Of a stretch of 64,000 nt of DNA, positions 24,501-39,500 are shown piece after piece. Positions within the stretch are counted from its first letter, which is position 1. The number at the start of each line of letters is the position of its first letter. This stretch comes from Lethocerus indicus (Eukaryota; Arthropoda; Insecta; Hemiptera; Belostomatidae). The notes under the pieces were generated by a model. It saw only the letters and a program-made list of their open reading frames with translations, did no database searches and was not told the origin of the DNA. Location: positions 30,244,224 to 30,308,223 of the forward strand of contig JACDQD010000003.1 in the NCBI GenBank assembly GCA_019843655.1, read 5' to 3'. The position numbers and the translations under genes are program-made.

Positions 24501-27500
24501 ATAGTTCCTATCGTAGGCGCAATAAACTTGTAATTATTAAAGTTGCTTCTTGCAACATTCATTATTAACATTAGTTAGAATTAGTAAGTAACTGTAAATA
24601 CCTATCTACACTCGGTTCTGGATAAAAAAATAAACAAGACAGTGATCTTTTCACAACACAAATTTGGATTGGGGTGGATTAGGGTGAATTGGGGGATTTA
24701 ATTGAAATTTATTTGAATTTATTAGATTTTATTTGAATTTATTAGACTTTATTTGAATTTATTAGACTTTATTTGAATTTTTTAGACTATATTAGACTTT
24801 ATTATAATTTATTTGAATTCATTAGAATTTATATGAATTTATTAGACTTTATTTGAATTTTTAGACTATATTAGACTTTATTTGAATTCATTAGAATTTA
24901 TATGAATTTATTAGAATTTATTGAATTTATTTGAATTTATTAGAATTTATTTGAATTCATTAGAATTTATATGAATTTATTAGACTTTATTTGAATTCAT
25001 TAGAATTTATATGAATTCATTAGAATTTATATGAATTTATTAGACTTTATTTTAATTTATTAGACTTTATTTGAATTCATTAGAATTTATATGAATTTAT
25101 TAGACTTTATTTGAATTTTTTGGAATTTATATGAATTTATTAAACTTTATTTGAATTTATTAAAATTTATTGGAATTTATTAGAATTTTAGGTTTGAAAT
25201 ATAGCTAAGAAAACGGACTTTTCGCGCTTTTATTCAACTCTCCTTCCTTAGATTCTGACCCAAGTCTGTTTTCTTATCTATAATAATATTCAAATAAAAT
25301 GAAATAATTCAGATAAATTCAAAATAAATTCAAATAAACCCCCCAATTCACCCTGCATTTGGAAATGCAAAGTGAACAAACACCATTTGACAAATATTAT
25401 ATAGAAAGATATATGACAAATATTATACAGAAGATATAGAGAAACCTAATAACAATTCTGGCGATTTCTAATCAGCCCACATTGGTCGTCATAGAGACGA
25501 ACAATTGTATTTATTATTGGTGAGAATCGGGTCAGCCGTTATTGTTGTACAGAGTAGAGGTCACTGATGACCTTTGACCCGACCCCATGACCTGCAAAGG
25601 TGCATCTTAACCTGACGGGACATGAGATTCATGCACGCTGAAACTTTGGTGGAAATCAGTTCAGCAGTTTAGAAATGCATAGCAAACACACACACACACA
25701 CAGACAAACGCCATTTGACAAATAATATAGATTATATATTTTATAATTTCAATAAACATTAAATTCACTTTAAAATTATAAATGGTCATTATTAATAATA
25801 ATAATGTTACTTTCATGTAATGAACTTGCCAAAGGATCCAAAGAATCAAAATAATTGGAAATTATAAACTGACCAATATTATAATGTTTATACCACCAAT
25901 GTTTCAAATACCAAAAATGTGAACCTTTCCATTTTAATGGATGATAGAAAGAGAAATGTAATTAATACTTTTCAGATTGATTGCATTAACTACTTTCAGG
26001 AATTAACAATCTCACAATTTCAATATCATTGAACACCTAATTTTTCCCTAAACTGTTGGTCCCTTCTCTCACTCCCTCTCAAAATTGGACAAAATCCACC
26101 AAATAATGAATTTGTTGTCGTCAGAATACAGGTATAATTTGTCCACAAAATAAAATACTATTAGTAAATTTTAACACCGCAATAATTTTAATTATTGGGT
26201 CGGTTTGAACTTACCTGCCACCTCTGCCGAAACGTCTCCTGGCAAGGCCTATACACCTCCTCTGGGGGTAGCACAGAGAGGTCATGCTAAACCTGTACCT
26301 CTCCTCACCGGTACCCCCTTCTTCTGGGCCACACCAACCCCAGTTTCCTATTTTTCCTCCACTCAGTGGCTGAGGCAAACAGAAGAATAAATTAGAACAG
26401 TTAAAATTCAGACTGCACAAACAAAAACGCATTGAAGGCATCTGTAGGCCTTGTGCACAAAATAAAAATTAACACAACTTGTTAGAAAATTGGTTGTATA
26501 TTTAAATTTGCAAAGTGTATCTTAAATCATTTGCAGACCTACAAATTTTGAATTTTTAAAAACAGTTTTCACATGAACAGGTATTCAATGTCAAAAAAAC
26601 TTCAAATTTTGGAAACATTAGTTTAAATAATTAAATTTCCAGATAGGAAACTGTACTTACAGCTTGGTATGTACAATTTTTATTCCTGAGGAATGGAAAA
26701 GCGACTTGTTGCGTGGGTGACGGGGGTGACGCCGGGGCGACCCCTGGGATGTCGTCGTCGCCAGAAGAGATGTTGCCACTTCCAACATTCCCGATGCTAC
26801 CACCGACACCAACACCCACACCCACGCTCGAGTTCACCCCCACCACTTTGTGCTTCCGCTTCCTGTACGGTCGTTTTTCCTTTCTCGGAAGGCCCTCCTC
26901 CTGAAACACCTTTGGGAGGGTCAAAACAATTTTTAAGAAAGTTGTGTTCTAGTTAAATTTAAGGACAAAGGGGAACAGTATTGTAAATGTATATGTTTAA
27001 TGGATATGGTATGGATACGGAGAAGAGAGATTGAAATATACCATTGTTACACTAATATTTAGTTCACATGCAGTTGAATAAAAATGGTAGATTTTTCCAT
27101 CCCAGGTAGAGTTATTTTAGATCATAATTCTTAATGCTAATTCTGAATTATAATTTAAGTTTGTTAATCAATCCGTTCACTTAATATGGCATGTTTTTTT
27201 GCCACTATACCTGACAGTGTTACGGTCCGACTCCCTGGCTTATGCTAACTTATAAACTGATGTCATAATGAAAACATAGTATGTTTCTCACCTTTGGAGG
27301 CTTAATGGCCCAGGAACTGTGATTGGGTGTATACTGGTTAGTATAGAGGGGGGTGAAGGCCGGCCTAGAAGACTTGAGTGCGGAAACTTCAGCCAGCAAA
27401 GCCCCACTCAGGTCATTAGCCTGATACCTGCAGGAAAATAAATGAATAAAAAATTATATCGTAACATCTAAATATTTATTAAGAGAGAAATCCGAAAGGA

Positions 27501-30500
27501 TAATAATATAAATAACAATGCAAGCATCATTTTCAACTTAATATGAATATATCGAGCTATGAAAAATGAATTAAACAATAATTAATTATCTCAACAAACC
27601 AATTTAAATTTATTAGTATTTAAATTTAATAAATAACTAAACATTTAGCATACATTCATTATTTTTCACTGTTACATTAATACTTGCTTGAAACTAAAAA
27701 GATTTTCAACCACCTCAGGTACCATTTTACACACTTAAAGATATTTGATACTTGATGGATTAAGACAGATTATTGTATTCTTATTATCATAAACATAAAC
27801 AATAGAATAATTTTTATACTCATCACTGTGTATGTTTATAATTATCTTCACCAAATTCAAATCATTCTGTATATTGTACAGCGATATATTCTTCAAACAG
27901 AAATAAATTATGAATATTGATTTGATAAGACTGCAGAAATTGAATGTTTTCATTTTCCGATGGTAAAAATTGGCAGACAGGCCAATATACCCGAAATAAA
28001 TTACTGGACCAATATGTCAATGACAAAGTAAAAAATGTCATACACTAAAATCAAGTCTCAATACTAAATACATTGGCAAACTAATATAGAAAAAAATATA
28101 TACATAATATATGTCATAATAATACTCCTTCAAACTTACTTGAGGCAATTTTTTTTACAGGTAAAATTATTAATCTGCTGAATTGTTTTATATTAACAAG
28201 GGCAGAGTTGGATGTGAAGAATACTAAAAATAGCTTATTATTAAATTACACTATGTAAAAATGAGATTTTACAGGAATTAGAAAGTGAAACTTTGATGAT
28301 ATAAAATAATCAGAAATAATGTAACAATGCAATACCTTTTTTCGTACAGCTGTATTGTAACATACAACAGTTGCCTTTTGGTATTTTCCCTCCTCTTGAC
28401 GAGTTCAAGCAGCGTTAGAGCCCTGGTGAGGTCACGCTTGAGCTTGATCATCTTCTCGTAGGACGCTTCATCATTCTTCCTGTTCTTCCTGGTCTGCATC
28501 TTTTCAGTCCTCCGCCTGAACGCCAGGTACGGGTTGCTGTTGCTGTTGGGACCTCCCCCACCGCCTCCACCACTCGTTCTGTTGTTCACTTCAGTCTTCA
28601 CACACGGCACCAACGACTGAGGCTGTTCGACAAAATAGACAATTTTTCATTTATTCTCAAATATTTTATCCCGCCTAATATACTATTACATAAAGGTGAA
28701 CCCCAAGAGGTAACAGTGTTTAATGGAATCTGCAGTGTATAATGTGCATGAACAGTGTCAGTGCATATATGGCCATAAATATATGGTCATGTATACATTT
28801 TTATGAAAGCAGGATTTTATATATCAATTATGTTAGCCGGTTTGTGGTTTCCAGTATTACACAAGGAATAAAACACTAAGGAACTTTTGTTAACAGTTTA
28901 CTTCTGTAAATACAATAATAATGAAATTATAAATAATATTACAAACCGTTTTCAGCCTTTTGCTCAGCCAATAATCATAGATGGCTATTGAAAGTTCATC
29001 ATCATCTTTAAGGAGGAGCTCTTTTCGATCTTGAGTAGCGAAATTCTGGGCGCAGTTTTTTTCCAGCCTGTCCATCATTTCCTCGAACTGGAACAAAGGG
29101 TGTTTACTTTAGATTGACCAATCAAAAGCGAAGTGTGTGGCACCGGTTACTTCAATATTTATATATATATATATATATATACATTGCATGAACATAGGTT
29201 CATCGGATCGGAATTACTCCACAACAGAAATGGGCATCCACAGAGAATATAATGCATTTTGTTAATGACCAGTACAAGCTGCAAAATAAATCTGGAAAAA
29301 TTGATACTCAAGGCGACAGTTATACATGCACAGAAGATCACGAAGGACATGCTTCATATTCCATTTCTGAACTTCCTTCTTCTGCCATCAGCAAGCTGTA
29401 GTAGAAATTATATAAATAACCACCGCAGATACATTTTAGTGAAAAAAAAATAATATTGATCTTATCATTAAAAACACTATTATTTCGAAGTTTCTACCTT
29501 TCTCATATAGCTTTAAAAAAAATGATTTGAAACAATTGTGCATAATATTAGATATGGTAATTTGTGACAATATTTCACTTCAAGTTATTTTATTGCATGA
29601 TATCGTACAGTAATTATATTATTATAACATTAAAATGAATTATATGGAAAAGCAATTGTATAGTTAAACCAAATTACTGAAAGCTCTGGAAAAAGAGAAG
29701 TGCTAGGCTGTGACCGTAGAATTGAGCGAAATTTGTGATTTGTATAGTTTTTCCCTAAAACCAAAACACCAGCGTAATAATCTAAATAGGATAATAAATA
29801 TTATGAGACATAAAAGCAAAGGTAACATTTATTGAGTTGAAAGTGGTGGAAGACTTCAAAAGGGCTTGAAAATATCGAAACGGATATTAGGGGAAGAGCT
29901 ACAAGCCACCAATATTTAGATAAAACATAACAATTAAGTATTGTTTCATGCTAAAGTATATTTACATAATACATTTACCAGATGAAGCAGAAATCAATGT
30001 TCATTGAATTAAATTTTGTTTAGGAGTGCTATCAAAACTTTTTCAGACTGATACCAATAAAAAAACATAATTTTTCTTAATATGAGAATGTAATTAGATG
30101 AATTAGAATTTAACAAATTTCTTATTCAATTTTAATGAGACAAGTTGACAATTTTTATGCCACATTTTCAATATATATGCCTGTAAAGCTTTGAATAACA
30201 CTAATGTTAGTCTTATTAAAAATAAATAAATTCAAAACACTTATATGACAATAACCTACAATACAAACCCATTCTTTTTTCCTTGACACTGACGATAGAA
30301 CAAGAGAAAAAAGAAGTTCAATGAACAGTTAGGCAAACAACACAAAGCCACAGCCAATATGTTACACCTCAGTAGTGCAACAGAAAGTATTGTGCTTGAG
30401 TAAATATTAATTACATATAAAAATTATTGTCCATATTCCAATTAATAAATAATAAATTTTCCTAATTTTATCTATTTCTTATTTATTAATTAGTGTAATT

Positions 30501-33500
30501 ATTTTAATCGAGAATCATGGATTTCTTTTTATATTTCAATGACTTCATAATCCAAAATGTTAATTTTAGACTAGTAGCTCGAAGTGTCATAAGCTACAAA
30601 AATAATTGATTAGTATTATAATAAATAATGTTAAAAAAATGACATCCAATGCACCCAACCGAGATTTAAAATGAATAAATAGATAGAAAATGTTCATACA
30701 CTGTCCTCCATGAATTTAAACAAAGTTACGTGAGTGATCTAGCATATTAATATTTTTAAGGTTTGTAAAGAACTCAGATGATTACAGAAACTGTACACAA
30801 TATTATCTATAAAATGAGTAGTTTTAAACAATTTATAAACATTTGGAAGAAGATAAGTTATTATTTGGACAAGGAAATGTGGAAGTAACAGTGTTAATTT
30901 TATGACAATTATCATTAAAATTTAATGCAAAAACAAGACTAATATATTCCGATAGACAATGATGTAAAAATATTATTATGAGTTACAAGTGCAAATGAAC
31001 TTTACTTTTTTCATAACAAAGTACAGGTTCAATGAGATAAAAATTTTGCATTCAAGAGTTTACAATATGAAATTTCAGCCAAGTTAGAATGTAATGAAGA
31101 AAAACTAATTTTTTTCTATGCAATTATTTTTCTCAGATTATAAAATATTATTTTTTCAATCCTAATATTTTTTTTATTTCATTAAATATTTCACAAAAAG
31201 TACTTAACCAGAAAAAAATTCTTTTTCTGAAATTTATCTGATAATTTTTCAGAAAATCATTTATCTGACAAAGGAGCTGTTTCTATTAATGACATATAAA
31301 TACAATATCAAATATAATATAAAGAAGATTATGCATATATTAAACTGAATAGGTCCAAACATATTATTCTTGAATTGAAATGATTTATTTCTGTGAATAA
31401 TATTTAGAAGTTTTAAAATTATTACATTTACTGAACCTGTACTCCATCAAAAGCAATAAGAGAAGTAACAGTAAAAAACATAACTACTACAAATATGTTT
31501 TATTGACAGAATCCTAACTAATCAAAAGTTGAATAAATTTATAAGGAGTTCTGGTAGTGATAAAAACAATCTTACATGATTCTAATAGGTTATAACAAAG
31601 AAAACTGCAGTCCCTTGATGTAACCACTTGATTAAAATCAATCCCAATAAGTAATAAAATTGTGCATAACTTTTCAATATTTTTAAAATGTTTAATAATT
31701 TAATTAGACATTCCAATGCAGTATTATTAATCAGATTGTGCTCTCATTCCCACCGATGTTCTCTTGATTCATGACTTTGTAGCAACTGAACCTCTAGGAG
31801 AGAGAAACTGGCACTATGACTCCATTAATTGTATCCCTACATGTAACGCTCCTCAAATGCTGGATGGACTAAAGACAATCAAATATAAACATAATACCAT
31901 ATTCGGTAATAAACCAGAATGTATAGTACAGCTTTAAAGTGTGAGAGCTGTAATAAAGGAAACTTTCTGTAAAAAGCACAATTGTCATCAATCGGTCAAA
32001 CCTTATTTTTTTTTTTTTTTTTTTTTTTTTTGATTTTTTTTCCCCATTTAACAAACCGATTCTGCAGTTGCATAGGCCTAACATTTAAGGACCACTATAT
32101 GTTCCCAAACGTCTGTAATGTAACTACGGAATCAGTTTCTGCAGGATCAATGGGTGAAAGTAATGAGGGCAGAATAAATAAAGAAAAGCTAGTCGACTTT
32201 ACAGACCGTTTTGCACAAAGAAAAATCAAAAATGCTTGACCGTACACAAAAAATAGTAGCAAATTATAAGTTAGCAGCAAATCTACTGATCTAAAAAGTT
32301 CAGACATTTAGGGAATTAAAAGTAGTAGTTAAATTATGCAGAAAAAATTACTGTATTTTGTTCTTTTTTTTCGTATCGAATACGAGTGTAAAATATATAA
32401 ATTGAATTGGGAAAGGAAGGTTGAACCCTGTTTGGTGGGTTTACACACCTTGCGGGGTGAGATGTCAAGTTTCTGCATAGTGATCCACTTCTCATCTTCG
32501 GAGTCAATATCATAGTCAGGGTAGTCCTCTTCCATAGCAAATGCTGAAACACAACCCACCTGTACTTCTCTCGGGCTTTTTTCCCATCCTATCTACTTAA
32601 TTTTTTTTTATAAAAGTCAACTCTCAGTACAAAAATTATGTTACTGCAGGTTGGCAGTTCCTATAATTCATAGGGATCAACATGCCCTATTCAGATTAAA
32701 ATACCACTCTGACTTGAAAATGTAGTAAGCCTTACCACAAAATAAATAGTGCCGAGCAGGTTGTACTCTGCTTCTTAGAATTTTAAGTTACGCATGATAT
32801 AGGATAAGTTTCTTTTTTGATTGGTTAAGAAGATTTGCAAACTCTGCTAAATATCAACAAGTAGAGCGAGTTTATATAAAAACTAGTTTTAAAAAAAACT
32901 ACATCCATAAGGTCTATTCAGGGCTTACTTGAATTTTTATGCACTGAACCCTAAGCCACCATTTATCCGACAGTTTGTAATTTCAAATTATTACACATAT
33001 GATTTAAATCTTCCCAAAGGCATTCAGGATCTGGGGGGATATATGATGTATTAGGAAAAAGGGTATTAAGTATATAAAAACCTTTGCCACCAAACTATTT
33101 CTATGTAGGGGGGAAGAAATAATTTCACCAATGCATACTGAGCAGAAATATACTATTATCCTGATAAATATAGATTTCATTTACAGTAAAAATTAAATGA
33201 CGACTACTAATTAATTTTTACCAGAATATGGATGCTAAAATCCAAAACCAAATCGATCAAATGACATAAAAGAGATAAATCTTTTAACATATGCATCAGA
33301 CCCAAATAACATTTAATTGTCTTACTCAAGATCTTCACTTTGAATATCATTAAGTGAAGTTATAAATGAAACTGCATAACTGTACATGAAATAATTACGC
33401 AGGAAAACAGGTTTTAAATTTTTTTTTCAATAATTGTGCTGGTGAAAAAAACGTTTCTTGGCATATTGAGTTATTTTAAAATTAAATAGTTGTATATGCT

Positions 33501-36500
33501 CTTATAATAAGAAAAACAACTGCGGTAGACATATTCAAAACCCAATTATCGCGGTTGAAGATTGCGATGATTGAAAGTTAGTAGAGATTATTTTTAAAAA
33601 TAAAGATAAGAATCATTTTAATACTGATATGAATCAATACTGCAGACTCACGTTGCATCCGTATTAGTTGTCTCGGTTGTTTGTATGTTGGAGGATACAG
33701 CCTGTCGTACATTGCAGTGTCTTCTACCTTGGTCACTTCCGGCGTAGGGATGATCAGCCCAGTTACTATTGCCCTCTGAAGATGATGTTCCTGAACAAAC
33801 GAAAAGAAAATATCACTACACAGAAAGTCAAAATATAATTTTAAAACATTGATAATTTGTTGATTTGCACAACTGACACCTGCTTAAACAACAGAAGAAC
33901 ATTAAAAAATCGTGCAATGGAACATTAATTTATAGACAATGAAGAATGGTAGGTTTAACAAATATTTATTTATTTTTTCTAAAATTAATAAATAGATGGT
34001 AAAGATTGATAGGTTTACGTAATTCATAAATATTGTTCAAAAGATTAACATTTTGGGCAATATTTGACTAATAACTTTTGTATGAAGTTCATATAGCTAC
34101 AATTTTGGTGCCTTTTCTCATTTATCATCATTAAATAAGGTATGTGATGGTCCTCTACCTTTAAAAATAGGAAAAAAAATTCAGAAATTAAAAGCATAAC
34201 TATTGTGAATTGTCAATTATAAAAAAAAACATTATTTTATGTAATGTAGTAGTTTTCTAACAATTATATAAGGTTAACAGGAAATTGATTATGGTTCAAA
34301 TTACCAACCGTAACATGTTAATGTTCACATTAAGATATAAAAATGTATTTAAACTAGTGCAGTGAATAACTGGCTAGAAATTTTATAACCAGAGATAGGG
34401 ACTATATTAATGGATTCTCAGAGAAAAAAAAGAAGAGAGTTTTAAGGAGCCTAGGAAACTCTTGCCAACATTTACAAACATTTTCTAAACTCAGCTATAC
34501 AATGAAAAACAAACACAAATGTAAGAATAATTTTATAATTGCATATATACTTGATTATACATATTTACATATTTATAAGGTTTTTTATGTTTTTGTTTCA
34601 GTATAATAAAGTGTGTATTCATTTCAAGTATCAATTAATCATCAATGTATAAACAAAAGAATTGTATTTTAATTGTGATTTTAAAATAATTATTGACATA
34701 TTTTGACATATGAGATCCAACAAAACTAATCAAAATATACATACATAGATTTGTTTATCACATTGAGGATACTAAATTTCATGCAACAATAATGTGTTGT
34801 TTATCAAATTTTCCAAGAATCAACAAATGTGACAATTCAAAATCAATGTCACAAGATTTTTCATACATAACAATCAAGATATCAGAAGAAAAAAGTGAGT
34901 GGGCTCAACATAAGTGTGACACCTCAAAAATTATTTTGTGTCAATTTTTGAAAGAGTAGATCTTATGTAAAAATTATTTACAGTCCCCCTGAAGTAAAGA
35001 TAAAATCTGGAATGTTTATCTTATTCATATATCATTGAACTAGCAGTATCATTATCTATTGTAGCCCTATTCATATGTAGAGTTATCAAAGTTATCATAG
35101 TGTGTACATGGTCCTATATGTATATAGGTCTATATAGTAAAAATAAAAGGACATTTTGAATAACTGAGAAATTTCCAGTATCATTAGCAGAAATCAATTA
35201 AAGAGCTCAGAGTACCAACCAATAAGTATTCACTCAAAGTGATTACCTTATATGCCACTCCACAACATATGATATTTGTAATATTTAATTATCTTTATAA
35301 ATAGATGCGGTGAAGGACCAAATACTTCATATACTGCCTGAACCGTGACATCAATGTTTGATGCAAAGTTTACTCTTATTTAATGAATGAAATTACATGT
35401 ACTGATATTTCTTATTTAAAAACCCCTCAAGGAAACTTCAATTGTTAAGTGAAATACTGTTGCAGAGTGCCTGAAATGATATCGCCTTTTTTTATAGATT
35501 TCCCATCAGGCATTAGATTCATATTGGTCTGATCCCAACAAAAAAATGTATGAAACAATTAAAAATTACTCATCAAGATGATGTTCTAATTCTGGGAAAT
35601 GAGCGGTAAGATATAAACCAGCTAAAAATTACACATTAAATGTAGTGAATCTGAGTCCTCTATGTAACTATGGCCAAGGCGGTTCGTGCCCATGTCATGG
35701 AAAACCCATGAGTCACCCAAGGGGTCACATCCCCAGGGTTATTATACATTTATTTTCTCTTGTTAATAAGATATTTAAAATTATATTAATTTTAACAGAT
35801 AATATATTTTAATCAGAATAAGGCTTAACAAAACAAAAACTACATCCACACATTTGGTATACTCCTACAGGTCGCTACATAATAAATTCATTCCTGCCTA
35901 ACTATAAAATTAAAAAAAAGAAAGAAAAAAGAATGCTAAGGATACTAAGAATGCTAATAATTAAAATAAATATAAATTCAATTTCAAATAAATTATAGAA
36001 TGATTTTAAGAAAATAACAGATTCTATTGAAGTATTGAATAGACATATGGATGCTAGGAATATCATCAATCATGTTATTTTTGGTCCTTGGCTCATAGCA
36101 TTGCATTACTAATAAAAAGGACAAAACCAGAAAGACATATATAAACCAGGAGAGCAACACCACCAGCACAGCGCCATGGTCACAAACCTAAAGTGTGCTG
36201 GAGTCATTTGAGCTCCATTTGGAATCAATTCAAAGTTACAATAATATCTCAAGTAAATGCAAGACACAGAAGAATTGAATGTGGCATGTCATTCCGTAAG
36301 AAACGCTTCCACGACAAGTCTGTGATTCACCGACCTACAAACAGAAAGCTACTGAATATGGCGAGCAGCCGAAACCGGTCCAGCAAAAACCAAACTAGTG
36401 GGTGGAAGCGGAAGGACCATGGTACTACAAACTCTAGTGGACCATCAAAACGGTATTCCAAATTAGTGAGACACCTGTGCATGTCAGTTGCTTGAACGAG

Positions 36501-39500
36501 TCGTGACGACAGAACATCACAAGAGTAATGATACGAGGAAAACTAAACAGGTGTCTCATCATATTACTAATAGAATGTTGACAACATATGTAACAAGCAG
36601 AAACAGCCCTAACATATAAGTCAAACAGCAAGAGGATATTACCCTACAAGTAATTAGTATGAAACATCAGTTTCCTTGAGTTTATTAGTACAAATAAATA
36701 TTAGAATAACGTGTTAAAACATTTAGTTAAAAATTAGGTTAAATTCTACAATATTAATTAGAACTTGATTCAGAGTTCTGTGTATCCAATGTTTGTCGGA
36801 TACCTCCACAACTAGCATGATAATTTTCTGTATTGTACCTCTATATTCATTACGCTAAAAAGGACAGGACATTCTACCAAACCCATAAATCAAGTCAGCT
36901 TCCTGTAAAACATGCTAACCACATGGCATAACACATATAAAAGTGGTTGGGTTTAAGTAAGTTTATCTGCCTATTGAATTACTCATGTCAATATTAATCC
37001 TCGTGGATATTAACTGGTATAAAATGTAATGTCAATGAATGTATACCAAGAGAACTGATCCCATAGCACCTGGCCATTTTATTACTCTGACACTGAGGCC
37101 AATTGAAATGCCTAAAAATGTTATTGTTACAGAACAAAAAAAATCCAACATGCTCACAAAAGTGATGTCTGTCAAACTGTGGATTTGCAAAGGATGAGAA
37201 ACTAAATTAAATGTAATTTTATATTTAACGTTGTTATTATTTATTATTTCATTATTATTTACTGTTGTTTAGCTATTCTCTGTAAGACAAATATCGAAAA
37301 GTAAAAAAAAAACGTTTTTTAGATTTTAAATTTTGGGACTTATAAGACCACTGAGTTCATATCTGTGGTGAACACTTTATGCAAAGAGTTCATGGATTCA
37401 TACTGAAATGTTTTGAAAACCGCTTGTAATCAATTCAAATTTACATACACTACCAGGAATTAAATTATCAATATAATTTTATGAGTATTTTGGTAATGCT
37501 TTAATCATTTTGCTGAATTCATTCAATCTATTAAAAATACTATTAAGATATGTTTCAAGAATATAAATTAAGTATAACAAATCCCAAGTTAATTAAATAA
37601 AAATACAAAATCAATTTAAGCTATTGCTGTTTGGTATAACCCATCAAATGGTATAACCTTTTAGAAGGTTAATTTGACAACAAAGAATGTTTTCTTAAGT
37701 TAGACTTAACTAAAATATTTGTTAAATATATTAAAGCAATATCATTTTGCAATTTTTTCCGACTCTTCGGAGTATAGATATTAATTATATGCACCTATTA
37801 GAGAAAACTGAAAATATCGGAAGTACTACAGAGAGAAAATGAATTACAGGGTAACATTTGAAGTATATCATAATTTATAAAATAAAATGGCCAAATGACT
37901 AAATATATTTCAACCAAGAGAATTTAAGAATGTTGAATTTTTTTTAATGAAAACAATAGTGATATAGATTAGGCTACCATAACAACATACAGTATGAAAG
38001 TTAGAATGTGAAAAACAATTACTCCTCAAATGCTTGTGACATTTAAACAAATACTCTTATTTAAAAATAGGAAAGTGAGTTTCCTGTCAAATCAAGAACT
38101 AATTCTGAGGTTGGTGGGGAAAATATTTGTACATATCAGAATTATATAATTTTATAAACAAACCAGTTCTTACAGTTCATCTGAAAACAACTATTATTAT
38201 AAGACATCGGTGTCAATCGATACTTCATTCGTTTAGCATCATTTCAATATTTGAAGTAGGTATGTAAATTTTTTTATACTTAAATAAAATTAACTCTTGT
38301 TTATTATTTGATAAGTTAATGTTTCTATGATTAACATAAAAAATTCTTTTAATTTCAAATAAATCACTGTATTCTGAATGTTTTTCATAAAATTTAAAAT
38401 ATAATGATTATTTCATTACAACAGCGGACTGTGTATGAAATTCCCGTGTTCAGAGTTAGGTCACTGACTGTAACCTACCCCAAGAGTTCAAATTACTGAA
38501 ATATTGTGTTTTGACATTAATGATCATTTTAATAACAAGGCAACACATCTTTTCCAAAACAATGATACATCACATGGGATTAAAATGGTAGATAACAGTT
38601 ATGCCCTTTAATTTTAATAAATACTAACAATCATTCAAAATATTATACGGTACAACTATAAAATTGAAAAATACTGTTCAAAACCCAAATAATGTGATTA
38701 ATAATAAGGATAAAACATAAATGAATACAGTGGTAATAGCAGATGTCAGTCATATTAAACCAGTGCATATAAACAAACTATAACCTCCCAGGTTATTCTA
38801 ATCCATTTATAAATGTGAGATTTCAAATTCACACTACCTTATTTTTGAAAATTTGTGAATGAAATAAGATATCCTAACACATTATGAATTAAAAGTGATG
38901 TGTTTTTGAATGCCACGAACATAATATAACATAAACTAGTATAAGCATGATAATGAATATAAAATCATCGCAAATAATAGTACCAACAATGATAATACTG
39001 CCGAACAACAAAAATTCAATTCAATAGTTAAATGTAAACTAATCTTACTGCTATTAAACTATTTTAAACTGAATATGGCATATTTTAATAATTACAATGC
39101 ACAAATCAAAGGATCCACTAGTATGCATTTCTAAATGTTTGTAGAGTTGTTTCTGATAATGAAGGAACTCACTAAACAATTAATCAAGTTATTTCATTTG
39201 TATCTCGTCATTATCAATTAGGGTTTTGTTAATATTAGACATTTAAATATCATGTCATCAAGGAAAATAAAAGACGATAAGCGTTATTCAAACATTATGA
39301 GAATGAAAGAAAACCCTGAAAGACATACAACACTGACCATGAGTGTTGACAGTCAATCATGATAAAATTAGTCAAAGACACGCGGAGGAAAGAAAATATT
39401 TATAACGGGAAATGTCTAGTAATGTTTCAAATACTCGGGAATCGTATCGCAGGAGAAAATATGCCTAAAACGTGTTAAAATAGGAAGGCGTCGAGGAGTT

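Noticed and set aside
24711..25190. Regular repeats as a possible CRISPR array
   Set aside because: Units are directly adjacent without unique spacers, in an intron of an animal gene; it is a minisatellite.
36193..36495. Plus-strand frame of 100 codons in E(Pc) intron 1
   Set aside because: It runs across a repeat containing the hammerhead-like core; codons are not protein-like and other copies do not keep the frame.
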